Assembly: GCA_023443225.1 (NCBI GenBank)
Contig: JAEZVF010000098.1
Location: forward strand, 147,505 to 211,504
Reading direction: 5' to 3'
Length of the DNA stretch: 64,000 nt
From: Bacillota bacterium
GTDB lineage: Bacteria > Bacillota > Clostridia > Lachnospirales > Lachnospiraceae
Shown here: positions 51,586 to 61,551 of the stretch, one piece after another
Numbering within the stretch: position 1 is the stretch's first letter
Layout: each line of letters begins with the position of its first letter
The notes under the pieces: generated by a model
Told to the model about the DNA's origin: nothing
Seen by the model: the letters and a program-made list of their open reading frames with translations, nothing else
Database searches by the model: none
Program-made: the position numbers and the translations under genes

Positions 51586-51752
51586 TTTAATAAGGAAATG
51601 GTAAAACAACTCCAATAAAGAAAAACAAGGACAAACATGAATTTTTTCACAAAATCTTTCATATAATGTACAAGCTATGTTTTTATCTAAAAGATATTAC
51701 CATGGATTATAACGGATGAAATAGTTCCTAAAAACAATTGAGGAGGATAATA

Positions 51753-52829
51753 ATGAGATCAATAATTACAAAAACGAAAATTAAACAAAGATCAAACACA
51801 CTGGTTATGAGATTTTTTATAGTTTTATTTATTATATTCAGTACAATAGTACAACCTGTATCTGTACAATTAGTACAAGCTGCGAAACATGTCACATTAG
51901 CGGCAGGGGAGAATACCAGTGCGCCTGCAGAATCAACAGAAGTTGCCAGCAGAGGAATGATTTCCACTATACCAACACCAACACTTGCACTGGAAGCACC
52001 GAGAGTAAACTTATCAATTACTCCCGAACATTGGGAGGATGCGATAACTGCGGTTAATCAGCTATTAAGTAGCCAGACTGCTGCTTCCGCCAGCATGAGA
52101 CCAACTGCCGAATTTCATCTTATTAAGCCAACACCAATCAATGCCGGGGTACTAAAGGCTGCAAAAGGTGCCAATATTGATTTGGTATTTCAAATGGGTA
52201 ATTATACTTGGACGATTAACGGTAAAAGTATTACAGACAATATTGATACGTTAGAAGAAGTGAATTTAACGATAACAGAAGTTACCAGTGAAAAGTCTAA
52301 GAGTGAACTTAAAAAAGCAATTATCAAAGCACTGAAATCTCAAAAGGAAGTAAACAGAGTTACCCTGCTTAAGAAATTTAACATTGAACAGGAAGGAAAG
52401 CTGCCATTTACGGGTACCTTGACAATGCATCTTAGTACCAAATATAAAGATAGAGCAGTGTTCTTAAGTAGATATGATAAAGAGAAAAAGCAAGTAAAAC
52501 CTCGCTGCCACAGTTTGGTAGATATTGATGGAAATGCAGTATTTAAAGTATTCCAAGGTGAAACATATTTTATCAGTTTAGAGAATCCTGTTCTTCCATC
52601 TGTAGCTACTAAAAGGAGTATGGAGAGTAAAAGCAGTATTTTTTTGGTAGTCAAGAATTTGTTACATGGTGCCGAGGTAAGTTTTTCTTCGAATAAGGAT
52701 GGAGTAGTGACCGTAGATGAAGATGGCATGATTACAGCAAGCAAAGCAGGGATTGCGGTTATAACGACAAAAATATGCCAGGGTGGCAAAACGTATACTT
52801 ATAAAACCAAAATAACAGTGAGAGAATAA
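51753..52829 (+). CDS. Secreted protein with C-terminal Ig-like (Big_2) domain
   Basis: A 358-residue exported protein. The signal peptide has a long basic n-region then FFIVLFIIFSTIVQPVSVQ. A Thr/Ala/Pro-rich linker follows, then a middle domain (about 120-300) that I do not recognise, and a C-terminal Ig-like domain (VVTVDEDGMITASKAGIAVIT). No sorting motif. The ATG at 51753 is chosen because GAGGAGG (51740-51746) lies just upstream; a TTG at 51738 overlaps it. It could be a surface or wall-associated protein; its binding partner is unknown. Confidence 0.8.
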   Translation: MRSIITKTKIKQRSNTLVMRFFIVLFIIFSTIVQPVSVQLVQAAKHVTLAAGENTSAPAESTEVASRGMISTIPTPTLALEAPRVNLSITPEHWEDAITAVNQLLSSQTAASASMRPTAEFHLIKPTPINAGVLKAAKGANIDLVFQMGNYTWTINGKSITDNIDTLEEVNLTITEVTSEKSKSELKKAIIKALKSQKEVNRVTLLKKFNIEQEGKLPFTGTLTMHLSTKYKDRAVFLSRYDKEKKQVKPRCHSLVDIDGNAVFKVFQGETYFISLENPVLPSVATKRSMESKSSIFLVVKNLLHGAEVSFSSNKDGVVTVDEDGMITASKAGIAVITTKICQGGKTYTYKTKITVRE

Positions 52830-52906
52830 ATGTATAAAGTAGGGAAATTGTTTACCATTTACAATGTTCAATGACTCCTGTTTTAAAATAGCAAGATTAA
52901 TTAAAA

Positions 52907-52962
52907 CTGTTTGCCTGCCTTTGGTATAATTAGTATAGTATCAATCGAAAGGAGGCAAACAG
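52907..52962 (+). promoter_or_regulatory. Promoter and inverted repeat of the araC-helD operon
   Basis: CTGTTTGCCT (52907-52916) and AGGCAAACAG (52953-52962) are perfect 10-nt inverted arms. The left arm covers the -35 (TTGCCT, 52911-52916), which is 17 nt from a -10 TATAGT (52934-52939). The right arm covers the ribosome site AGGAGG. Transcription begins between them, so the repeat looks like a two-site operator that could be bound by the AraC-type product. Confidence 0.65.
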
Positions 52963-52963
52963 A

Positions 52964-53815
52964 ATGTTTCATAACAGCATCAAGAATGTGGAATTAGCCA
53001 TTGAATATATTGAGGAACACTTAACAGACAAAATAGATTTAGATAGTATAGCAAACGCGGTTCACTATTCAAAACATCATCTCCATCGCATGTTCACCAA
53101 TACGATTGGACTTACCCTCCATGATTATATTCAACGACGGAAGTTGACCGAGGCCGCAAAATTGTTGCTTTTTTCGGATAAGCCTATCCTTGATATTGCC
53201 CTTGTAGCAGGGTATGAAAGCCAGCAGGCATTTACTAGCATTTTTACTGCTATGTATAAGCAGCCTCCCAACAAGTATCGGGAAAATGAAAAATTTTATC
53301 CGTTACAATCAAAATTTGAATTTACGGGAGGGTTTGACATGCTTGATAAGGAAGAAATTTTCCATTGGGATATAGATTACGCAACGGAAGAGGATATATC
53401 TTGTTGGATGAATCTAGTTCGGCTCGTTATTGATGGTTTTCCACACCTGCAAGAAGATGAGTATATTCAGGTGTTAAAACAGCGAATCAAAACCAGACAG
53501 GCGTTAATATTAAAAGATAATGAGATCGCTGTTGGAGCCATGCTATTTTCTTACAAAACTGGAAGTATTGACTTTATGGGGACCCATCCGCTCTATCGAA
53601 AAAAAGGAATTCCGAAAGTATTTCTTGATAAGGTCATGGGAGAACTGTTAAAAGGAAAGGACATCAGCATTACCACATATAGAGATGGTGACAAAGCAGA
53701 TACAGGACATCGCAAGGAGATTATCGATTTAGGTTTTGCAGAGGCCGAGTTGCTGGTCGAGTTCGGTTATCCTACACAACGCTTTATATTACCAAAGGAG
53801 AAAGCAAATGGATGA
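52964..53815 (+). CDS. AraC-type DNA-binding domain fused to GNAT acetyltransferase-like domain
   Basis: A 283-residue fusion. The N-terminal AraC/XylS double helix-turn-helix (7-105) reads IDLDSIANAVHYSKHHLHRMF and ILDIALVAGYESQQAFTSIF. After a short linker a C-terminal ~145-residue domain has an acetyl-CoA-like loop GTHPLYRKKGIPKVFLDKV typical of GNAT N-acyltransferases. In most AraC proteins the effector domain is a sugar or GyrI-type domain, so this arrangement is less usual. It overlaps the HelD-like gene by 8 nt. A drug-responsive or metabolite-responsive activator is plausible. Confidence 0.83.
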   Translation: MFHNSIKNVELAIEYIEEHLTDKIDLDSIANAVHYSKHHLHRMFTNTIGLTLHDYIQRRKLTEAAKLLLFSDKPILDIALVAGYESQQAFTSIFTAMYKQPPNKYRENEKFYPLQSKFEFTGGFDMLDKEEIFHWDIDYATEEDISCWMNLVRLVIDGFPHLQEDEYIQVLKQRIKTRQALILKDNEIAVGAMLFSYKTGSIDFMGTHPLYRKKGIPKVFLDKVMGELLKGKDISITTYRDGDKADTGHRKEIIDLGFAEAELLVEFGYPTQRFILPKEKANG

Positions 53816-55904
53816 CATACAAAAGCTTGACAGGAGCGACCAAAATACACCTATGAGGAATTTAGAGGGTAGCATTCTTTTCCAAGATGAAATACTTCAT
53901 CTTGAAGAAATCAATCACAAACTAAACGATGCATTAAAAAAAGCCGATGCTACTGTGAATCGGATTGATAAAGAGTATATGGAATTTAAACGGTACATGG
54001 TAGAAAACCGCGGAGAAATAGATCCCCATGAAATGTTCCAAAATGAATTAGCACTTAACCGAATGGATAGTTCTGGAGCATTTTCAGTAGGTATACGGGA
54101 TAAACTTATTAAATTAATAAATTCTCCGTATTTTTCCCGAATTGATTTCCGAGAAAAAAACAGTGTAGAATCCAACAAGTACTATATTGGCCGCTTTTCA
54201 TTCAGTTATGAAAACGAATTACTGATATTTGATTGGCGTGCGCCCATTGCCAGTATGTACTATGATTATGAAATTGGTGAAGCTGGCTTTGATGCTCCCC
54301 TAGGAAGAATAGAAGGAAAACTAATCCGAAAAAGGCAATTCAAAATAAAGGATGGCAAATTGGAATATGCTATTGAAAGTTCCGTCAACATTCAAGACAA
54401 TATTTTGCAACAGGAATTGAGCCACACTTCTGACGAAAAGATGAAATCCATCATTACTACGATACAGAAAGAGCAAAACCAAATCATCCGAAATGAAAAA
54501 TCAGGTACACTAATCATTCAGGGGGTAGCCGGTTCTGGGAAAACCTCAATCGCCCTACATAGAATAGCCTTTTTACTATATCGATTCAAAGATCGGCTAT
54601 CTGCAAACAATGTGGCAATACTATCACCGAACAAGGTCTTCGGAGATTATATTTCCAATGTCCTGCCGGAACTTGGTGAAGAACCCATGTTTGAACTAAG
54701 TTTTGCAGATATAGCAAGGGTACAACTTGAGGGTGTGATTGATTTTGAAGAGGACAAAGACCCACTAGAAATACAGGACAACGCGTGGGTAGAGCGTATT
54801 CGCTTTAAGTCTACGCTAATGTTTTTAAAAGAAATGGATGGATTCATTCGTCATATACCCAGTATAGTTTTTGAACCTGTTGATTATACTTTCGGGCGAT
54901 TTTCTGTAAAAGCAGAAATTATAAGCGCACGTTTTCAAGTATATAATAAATATCCCATTAAACGGCGTTTACAGATGCTAGCGGATGATATTTTTGATCG
55001 TTTTGTTACCGACAATTACATGGAAGATGATATACCCACAAGCAGAACCATTCTCAAAGTCCTAAATAAAATGTTGAAAGTTAAAAATACACTAGCACTT
55101 TATAAGGAGTTTTATAACTATATAGGGAAGCCAGAAATGTTATTAATGCCCTCTAAGAAAACATTAGAGTGGGCTGATGTTTACCCATTTCTATATCTAC
55201 ATGCCGCTTATGAGGGGTTGCAGGAGGGCAGAATAACCCGGCATTTGGTTGTGGATGAAATGCAAGACTATACACCGGTTCAATACGCAGTAATTAATTT
55301 ACTGTTTCGATGTCAAAAAACTATTTTAGGAGATTATGGTCAATTGATCAACCCCAACCATTTACACACATTAAACGATATTCGGCAATTGTATGATGAT
55401 GCTGAATTTGTTGAATTATCAAAAAGTTATCGATCTACCTATGAGATTATTTCCTTTGCAAAACAGATTAAGCAGACAGGGGTAATAGATGCCATAGAGC
55501 GCCATGGTGAAGCTCCTGCTCTCATTAAGTGCAAGAATAAAAGCGATGAGTTGATGAACATAAAGGATAGGATGAAAGCATTTTCCCAAGCAGCTTATTC
55601 CTCTCTTGGTATTATTACAAAGACCAATCATGAGGCTAGATTACTTTATGACAAATTATCACCCGAATACGATGTGCATTTAATTTCGCCGGAGTGCACC
55701 CATTTTGTAAATGGCATATCGATAACATCAATACAGATGTCAAAGGGATTAGAGTTTGATGAAGTTATAGTCCCTTATGTAAACAAGTCGGCTTACTTTA
55801 CAAAACATGATAGTAGCTTGCTTTATATTGCCTGCACACGAGCCATGCACCGATTGACACTTTTATATACGGGGGAAATATCGCCTTTATTGAAAACTAA
55901 ATAA
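53808..55904 (+). CDS. HelD-like superfamily 1 helicase (RNA polymerase recycling)
   Basis: A 698-residue UvrD/Rep-like ATPase. An N-terminal coiled-coil segment (about 15-70, LHLEEINHKLNDALKKADATV) precedes the helicase core with Walker A VAGSGKTSIALHRIAFLLYRF region, VVDEMQDYTPVQY (Walker B), SKGLEFDEVIVP and YIACTRAMHRL. The long N-terminal coiled coil and absence of DNA-repair accessory domains fit HelD, which pries stalled RNA polymerase from DNA and can confer rifamycin tolerance. ATG 53808 follows AAAGGAG and overlaps the AraC-GNAT gene, so the two are coupled. UvrD-type repair helicase is the alternative. Confidence 0.85.
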   Translation: MDDIQKLDRSDQNTPMRNLEGSILFQDEILHLEEINHKLNDALKKADATVNRIDKEYMEFKRYMVENRGEIDPHEMFQNELALNRMDSSGAFSVGIRDKLIKLINSPYFSRIDFREKNSVESNKYYIGRFSFSYENELLIFDWRAPIASMYYDYEIGEAGFDAPLGRIEGKLIRKRQFKIKDGKLEYAIESSVNIQDNILQQELSHTSDEKMKSIITTIQKEQNQIIRNEKSGTLIIQGVAGSGKTSIALHRIAFLLYRFKDRLSANNVAILSPNKVFGDYISNVLPELGEEPMFELSFADIARVQLEGVIDFEEDKDPLEIQDNAWVERIRFKSTLMFLKEMDGFIRHIPSIVFEPVDYTFGRFSVKAEIISARFQVYNKYPIKRRLQMLADDIFDRFVTDNYMEDDIPTSRTILKVLNKMLKVKNTLALYKEFYNYIGKPEMLLMPSKKTLEWADVYPFLYLHAAYEGLQEGRITRHLVVDEMQDYTPVQYAVINLLFRCQKTILGDYGQLINPNHLHTLNDIRQLYDDAEFVELSKSYRSTYEIISFAKQIKQTGVIDAIERHGEAPALIKCKNKSDELMNIKDRMKAFSQAAYSSLGIITKTNHEARLLYDKLSPEYDVHLISPECTHFVNGISITSIQMSKGLEFDEVIVPYVNKSAYFTKHDSSLLYIACTRAMHRLTLLYTGEISPLLKTK

Positions 55905-55917
55905 CCTAAGAGCGATT

Positions 55918-55954
55918 AGACAAGGATGTTTTATTCCTTGTCTCTTTTATTTTA
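55918..55954 (+). terminator. Intrinsic terminator after the HelD-like gene
   Basis: AGACAAGG (55918-55925) with CCTTGTCT (55936-55943) followed by CTTTTATTTT. Confidence 0.85.
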
Positions 55955-56050
55955 CGACTTTACTAAAACGGTGGTTCTGACTTTTTAACTAAAACTATTG
56001 CTATGTAAAAGTCAATGGATTATAATTGTTTTATTATATGAAACCTGCTG

Positions 56051-56079
56051 CACTTACCCTATTAGGGATAGGGTAAGTG
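56051..56079 (+). repeat. Hairpin upstream of pth
   Basis: A perfect 12-bp stem, CACTTACCCTAT (56051-56062) with ATAGGGTAAGTG (56068-56079), loop TAGGG. A T-run begins about 17 nt after it, too far for a classical terminator. It lies 110 nt before pth and could be an attenuator or operator. Confidence 0.5.
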
Positions 56080-56188
56080 TAGTGTAATTGTGCGCTCTTT
56101 TTTATAAAAATAAATAATTTCAAGTGTAATAGGAAACATATTTTCCATGAGGGCGAAGTAACACAGGGAAAGAAAGGTATGAAATATC

Positions 56189-56773
56189 ATGCATATTATT
56201 ATAGGGTTAGGCAATCCAACCAGGGAATATCAGGCAACCAGGCATAATATAGGTTTTGATGCAATTACTAGAATTGCAGATGATTACCATATATCTTTGG
56301 ATTTTAAGAAACATAAAGCAATTTGCGGTAAAGGTTACGTGGAAGGCGAGAAGGTAATTCTGGCACAACCTCAGACTTATATGAATTTAAGTGGAGAGAG
56401 TGTAAGAGAACTTATAGATTTTTATAAAGTGGCACCAGAGGATGTGATTATAATTTATGATGATATCAGTTTGGAGGTAGGTCAATTACGCCTTCGTACG
56501 AAAGGAAGTGCTGGTGGGCATAATGGAATCAAAAGCATCATCAGCCACTTAGGAACACAGGAATTCCCAAGAATTAAGGTCGGAGTAGGCGACAAACCAA
56601 GAGGTTGGGATCTTGCAGACTATGTTTTGTCCCGTTATAACGACGAAGAACAGCCAGTAATAAGGGAAGCTTTAAAGAATACTTCTGAGGCAGTTAAAAC
56701 CATCTTAAAGGACGGAATGGAAACTGCCATGAATATATATAATAAGAGCAATGCAAACAAACAGGCTTTATAA
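56189..56773 (+). CDS. pth: Peptidyl-tRNA hydrolase
   Basis: A 194-residue enzyme that recycles peptidyl-tRNA. MHIIIGLGNPTREYQATRHNIGF at the N terminus contains the active-site His20 region. QTYMNLSGESV, YDDISLEVGQLRLR and GSAGGHNGIKSI are further conserved motifs. The pth-mfd order 15 nt apart is the standard Firmicute arrangement, so the genes are co-transcribed. The ribosome site is modest (AAAGG). Confidence 0.97.
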   Translation: MHIIIGLGNPTREYQATRHNIGFDAITRIADDYHISLDFKKHKAICGKGYVEGEKVILAQPQTYMNLSGESVRELIDFYKVAPEDVIIIYDDISLEVGQLRLRTKGSAGGHNGIKSIISHLGTQEFPRIKVGVGDKPRGWDLADYVLSRYNDEEQPVIREALKNTSEAVKTILKDGMETAMNIYNKSNANKQAL

Positions 56774-56787
56774 AAAGGAGACATGTC

Positions 56788-59700
56788 ATGAAAACCTTTA
56801 CTATGCCTTTGAAGGAACTAAAAGAATTTAATGATATTAAAGACAATCTAACATTAAAAAATATACCGATACAAATTACGGGCTGTATTGACTCACAAAA
56901 ATGTCATCTCATGAGTGGCCTTGGAGAAGGTTATCCATGGAAATTAATCATTACCTATAGTGATCTGAAAGCGAAAGAGATTTATCAAGATTATAAGCTA
57001 TATGATAAAAATGTATTTTTGTATCCTGCTAAAGATATCATTTTCTATAGTGCCGATATTCATGGTAATGCAATCGTAAGAGATCGTTTGAAGATACTTA
57101 GACGGTTAATTGAAAATGAACCTATTACAGTAATAACTACCTTAGACGGTGGAATGGACAAGATACTCCCCTTAAGTTTCCTTGAGAAACGGGTCATAAC
57201 AGTAGAAGAAGGCGGGACTCTGGATTTAACCAGACTACAATCCGAATTGGTTCATTTAGGTTATGAAAGGCAGGGACAAGTGGAAGGACCCGGGGAATTT
57301 GCTGTACGGGGAGGTATCATTGATATATTTCCACCAACAGAGGATTGCCCTTATCGTATAGAATTATGGGGAGATGATATTGATTCCATCCGTAGCTTTG
57401 ACATCAGCAGTCAAAGATCCATCGAACGTATTGAAAAATTCCGAATCTATCCGGCAGCAGAGATCATATTGGATGCGGACAGGATGATGCTAGGACTTAA
57501 GAAAATTGAAGAAGAAAAGGATGCCTATGTAAAAAGCCTTCGAGATAAGATGAAGACGGAAGAAGCTGCACGTATCCGGAATATTATTGAAGAATTTAAG
57601 GAAAATCTGGTTAGCTTCCAAGGCTCTGTAGGCTTAGATAGTTTTATCAAGTATTTTTATGATAATACCGTTTCCTTTTTTGATTATTTCAACCGCGATA
57701 ATTCTATTGTTTTTATTGATGAACCCAGTAGGATTGTAGAAAAGGGTGAAGCAGTAGAGACCGAATTTAGAGAAGGAATGATTGGAAGAATTGAGAAGGG
57801 ATACATTCTTCCTGGACAAAGTGATGCTATTTACGGATACAAGGCACTGCTTTCCGGATTAAATCATAAGAGCAGCTTACTATTAAGCACGATGGATTAT
57901 AAAGCAACCCATTTTACCGTAAAAGCAAAATGGGATTTTACAGTTCGGTCAGTGAATCCTTATAATAATAATTTTGATATCCTTGTCAACGATCTGCAGA
58001 AATGGAAGAAAAGCGGATATCGTGTATTACTCTTATCTGGATCTAGAACGCGTGCAAAAAGGTTAAGTGAGGATCTACGGGAACATGAACTGAGTGCATT
58101 TTATAGTGAAGATATGGAGCGGGTAATTCAAAAAGGTGAGATTATGATTGCTTATGGCAGCCTTCACCGTGGCTTTGAATATCCTCTTATAAAGTTTGTA
58201 ATTATATCTGAAAGTGATATCTTTGGTGCTGAAAAAAAGAAGAAACGTAAGAAAAAAGAATATGATGGAAAAAAGATACAGAGTTTTAATGACCTAAATA
58301 TTGGTGATTATGTTGTTCATGAGAATCATGGATTAGGAATCTACCGTGGTATAGAGAAAATTGAAGTGGATAAAGTAACAAAGGATTATATCAAGATTGA
58401 ATATGGCGGCGGAGGTGTGTTGTATATACTAGCAACAGGCCTTGATGTGATACAAAAATATGCCGGTGGGGATACTAAAAAACCGAAACTCAACAAGCTC
58501 AATTCGCTGGAATGGAAGAATACAAAGTCCAGAGTAAAAGGGGCTGTAAAAGAGATTGCCAGGGAATTAGTAGAATTATATGCGAAACGCCAGGCAAAGG
58601 AAGGATATCAGTTTGGACCCGATACGGTATGGCAGAAAGAATTTGAAGAAATGTTTCCTTATGAGGAGACAGACGACCAGTTACATGCCATCGAAGATAC
58701 CAAAAAAGACATGGAGAGCAAAAAAATTATGGACCGACTTGTCTGTGGTGACGTTGGTTATGGTAAGACAGAGATTGCCATTCGTGCAGCTTTTAAGGCG
58801 GTTTCTGATGGAAAACAGGTGGTATTTTTGGTGCCAACCACTATCTTGGCGCAACAACATTATAATACCTTTATTCAACGTATGATGGATTTTCCGATAA
58901 GTATTGATATGCTTTCCCGTTTTAAAACACCTGCACAACAAAAAAGTGTAATCGAACGTGTGAAGAAGGGCAGCTTAGATATAGTTATTGGTACCCATAG
59001 GGTATTGTCAAAAGACATAGAATTTAAGAATCTTGGTCTACTTATTGTAGACGAGGAGCAACGCTTTGGGGTTACACACAAAGAGAAGATTAAGCAATTA
59101 AAAGGAAATGTTGATGTCCTGACATTGACGGCTACACCGATTCCAAGAACACTTCATATGAGTCTCATTGGTATCCGGGACATGAGTGTTTTAGATGAAC
59201 CGCCAGTTGACCGTTTACCAATTCAGACTTACGTGTTGGAACATAACGAAGAAATTATAAGGGAAGCCATTAACCGGGAACTAGCACGTGATGGGCAGGT
59301 ATATTATGTGTTTAATCGTGTAAATGGAATCGATGAGATGGCAAATAAGATTGCTAAATTAGTACCGGAAGCCAATGTTGCCTTTGCCCATGGTCAGATG
59401 AGTGAGAGGGAATTGGAACGGATCATGTATGGCTTTATCAATGGCGAAATCGATGTGCTTGTGTCTACGACAATTATAGAAACTGGATTGGATATTTCTA
59501 ATGTAAATACCATGATTATCGATGATGCGGACCGCTTGGGGCTGTCCCAGCTCTATCAGTTAAGAGGCCGTGTTGGCCGTTCTAATCGGACTTCCTATGC
59601 ATTTTTAATGTATAAAAGGGATAAGATGTTAAAAGAAATTGCCGAAAAACGTCTTCAGGCGATTAAGGAATTTACCGAACTTGGTTCTGGTTTTAAAATA

Positions 59701-60330
59701 GCCATGAGAGATTTGGAGATTCGAGGTGCAGGTAATCTACTTGGAGCCCAACAGAGTGGACATATGGAGGCTGTAGGTTATGATCTGTATTGTAAAATGT
59801 TAAACGATGCAGTACGAACGATGAAGGGTGATATTCCAGAAGAAGAAACGTTTGATACTACAGTGGATATGGATATTGATGCATTTATTCCTGCTACCTA
59901 TATTAAAAGTGAATTCCAAAAGCTAGATATTTACAAGCGAATTGCTGAAATAGAAAATGAAGAAGAGTTCTTGGATATGCAGGAAGAATTACTGGATCGT
60001 TTTGGCGATATGCCGGCATCTGTAAATAACCTTCTCAATATTGCATTGATTAAATCTATTTGCCACAAGGTCTATATAACCTCATTAGTTCATAAAAAAG
60101 ATGAGGTCAAGCTGGTAATGTATCATAAGGCTAAAATTGATGTAGAAAGGATTCCGCTACTAATTAAAAAACATCATCCAGATCTGAAGCTGACACCAGA
60201 AGCAAATCCATACTTTACCTATCAATTAAGGAATAATGGAAAGTCTGGTAAGATAGTTGCCATCAACTTGTTTGAAGATGTTAAAAATCTATTAAATGAT
60301 ATGAAATTATTGATAGATGAAAAGAAATAA
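56788..60330 (+). CDS. mfd: Transcription-repair coupling factor
   Basis: An 1180-residue Mfd that displaces RNA polymerase stalled at lesions and recruits UvrA. The N-terminal UvrB-like region has EFAVRGGIIDIFPP. The RNA-polymerase interaction domain starts GDYVVHENHGLGIYRGIE. The RecG-like translocase has Walker A GDVGYGKTE, DEEQ box VDEEQRFGV, TRCF-type motif VNTMIIDDADRLGLSQLYQLRGRVGRS, and the C-terminal regulatory TRCF domain. Full length. AAGGAG precedes the ATG; pth is immediately upstream. Confidence 0.97.
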   Translation: MKTFTMPLKELKEFNDIKDNLTLKNIPIQITGCIDSQKCHLMSGLGEGYPWKLIITYSDLKAKEIYQDYKLYDKNVFLYPAKDIIFYSADIHGNAIVRDRLKILRRLIENEPITVITTLDGGMDKILPLSFLEKRVITVEEGGTLDLTRLQSELVHLGYERQGQVEGPGEFAVRGGIIDIFPPTEDCPYRIELWGDDIDSIRSFDISSQRSIERIEKFRIYPAAEIILDADRMMLGLKKIEEEKDAYVKSLRDKMKTEEAARIRNIIEEFKENLVSFQGSVGLDSFIKYFYDNTVSFFDYFNRDNSIVFIDEPSRIVEKGEAVETEFREGMIGRIEKGYILPGQSDAIYGYKALLSGLNHKSSLLLSTMDYKATHFTVKAKWDFTVRSVNPYNNNFDILVNDLQKWKKSGYRVLLLSGSRTRAKRLSEDLREHELSAFYSEDMERVIQKGEIMIAYGSLHRGFEYPLIKFVIISESDIFGAEKKKKRKKKEYDGKKIQSFNDLNIGDYVVHENHGLGIYRGIEKIEVDKVTKDYIKIEYGGGGVLYILATGLDVIQKYAGGDTKKPKLNKLNSLEWKNTKSRVKGAVKEIARELVELYAKRQAKEGYQFGPDTVWQKEFEEMFPYEETDDQLHAIEDTKKDMESKKIMDRLVCGDVGYGKTEIAIRAAFKAVSDGKQVVFLVPTTILAQQHYNTFIQRMMDFPISIDMLSRFKTPAQQKSVIERVKKGSLDIVIGTHRVLSKDIEFKNLGLLIVDEEQRFGVTHKEKIKQLKGNVDVLTLTATPIPRTLHMSLIGIRDMSVLDEPPVDRLPIQTYVLEHNEEIIREAINRELARDGQVYYVFNRVNGIDEMANKIAKLVPEANVAFAHGQMSERELERIMYGFINGEIDVLVSTTIIETGLDISNVNTMIIDDADRLGLSQLYQLRGRVGRSNRTSYAFLMYKRDKMLKEIAEKRLQAIKEFTELGSGFKIAMRDLEIRGAGNLLGAQQSGHMEAVGYDLYCKMLNDAVRTMKGDIPEEETFDTTVDMDIDAFIPATYIKSEFQKLDIYKRIAEIENEEEFLDMQEELLDRFGDMPASVNNLLNIALIKSICHKVYITSLVHKKDEVKLVMYHKAKIDVERIPLLIKKHHPDLKLTPEANPYFTYQLRNNGKSGKIVAINLFEDVKNLLNDMKLLIDEKK

Positions 60331-60452
60331 TTTATAATCGAACTTAAGTCAAGTGGTTCACATAAGTAATTATGTTAATATATTGTAATCAATGTTAATA
60401 CATTGATGGTGTAAAGTATGATAGCCTGGGAAGGCCAAAAAAGGGGAATAGT

Positions 60453-61544
60453 ATGAAAAACATTAAGAGAAAACTAATTTATATGGGGCTGCTTATATCT
60501 TTACTACTGACAACAGTAACAGCCTGCAGTAAGCAAAAAGACCACGATAAGAATCAAACAGCAGTGAATGCGAATGGTATCGCTAAGAGCCAAGAGCAGG
60601 AAGTAGCTGCCCAAGCAGATAATGATTCGTTTAAACAACGGGTTATGTCGGTTGGAGAGGAAGAAGTAACGTATAGTGAGGCTATGATATATTTTAAATA
60701 TATTCAATCTAAATATGAAGCATATTTCGGTAATGAAATATGGGATTATAATTTTGATGACCGTACCTTTGGGGATATTGCAAAACAAGAAATTATGGAT
60801 ATGATTGTTCAGACAAAGATTGTAAGTTCGAAGGCTGAACTGTATCATGTTACATTAACCGAAGAAGAGGAAATGCTAATACAGGAGAATGCAAAAAACT
60901 TTTTAAGTGGAATCACGGAAGAAGATAAGGCTCTTTATGGCCTTACGGATGAGATTGTACAAACCTTCTATCGGGATAATAAATTATATGAAAATGTGTA
61001 TGATGCTGCTACTATGAACGTAAATACGGAAATTCCTGATGAAGAGGTAAAACAGATCACCATACAACAGATAGTTATCGCTACAACAGAAACGAATGGT
61101 GATGGTGTTATTACTCCAATGAGTAAAAGTAGGAAAGAAAAAAAATATAATAAAATAAAGAAATTGTTAAAGGAAGCCAAGGAAGCAGAAGATTTCTTTG
61201 CTTTTGCAACAGCGAACACAGAAAGTGAAAAGGTGGAGTACTCCTTTGGGAAAGGTGAGATGCCGGAAGCTTTAGAGAAAGCAGCTTTTGCTTTAAAAAC
61301 TGGTGAAATAAGCAGGATTGTAGAAACGGATGAGGGATATCACATAGTTTATTGTGTCAGTGACTATGATGAGGATGCAACCTTGGAAAAAAAGGAAGAA
61401 ATTATTGCAGAACGGCAGGATGTATTCTTTCAGGAACTTTATAAAAAATGGTCGCGGGACTATAAAATTAAACTAAACGATAAAGTATGGAATACTATGA
61501 GTTTTTCAAAGGAAGCAATGCCGGAACCAACAAAGACTCCTTAA
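60453..61544 (+). CDS. PrsA-like parvulin peptidyl-prolyl isomerase lipoprotein
   Basis: A 363-residue lipoprotein. The signal peptide ends in the lipobox VTAC (Cys25). An N-terminal SurA/trigger-like helical domain (50-190) is followed by a parvulin rotamase domain (about 205-320) with QITIQQIVIATTET and FSFGKGEMPEALEKAAF-type motifs, ending GYHIVYCV. It assists folding of exported proteins outside the membrane. GGGGAA precedes the ATG. It lies downstream of mfd, which is often followed by such a gene. The isomerase domain is complete, but activity is not certain from sequence. Confidence 0.88.
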   Translation: MKNIKRKLIYMGLLISLLLTTVTACSKQKDHDKNQTAVNANGIAKSQEQEVAAQADNDSFKQRVMSVGEEEVTYSEAMIYFKYIQSKYEAYFGNEIWDYNFDDRTFGDIAKQEIMDMIVQTKIVSSKAELYHVTLTEEEEMLIQENAKNFLSGITEEDKALYGLTDEIVQTFYRDNKLYENVYDAATMNVNTEIPDEEVKQITIQQIVIATTETNGDGVITPMSKSRKEKKYNKIKKLLKEAKEAEDFFAFATANTESEKVEYSFGKGEMPEALEKAAFALKTGEISRIVETDEGYHIVYCVSDYDEDATLEKKEEIIAERQDVFFQELYKKWSRDYKIKLNDKVWNTMSFSKEAMPEPTKTP

Positions 61545-61551
61545 ACTGCTT

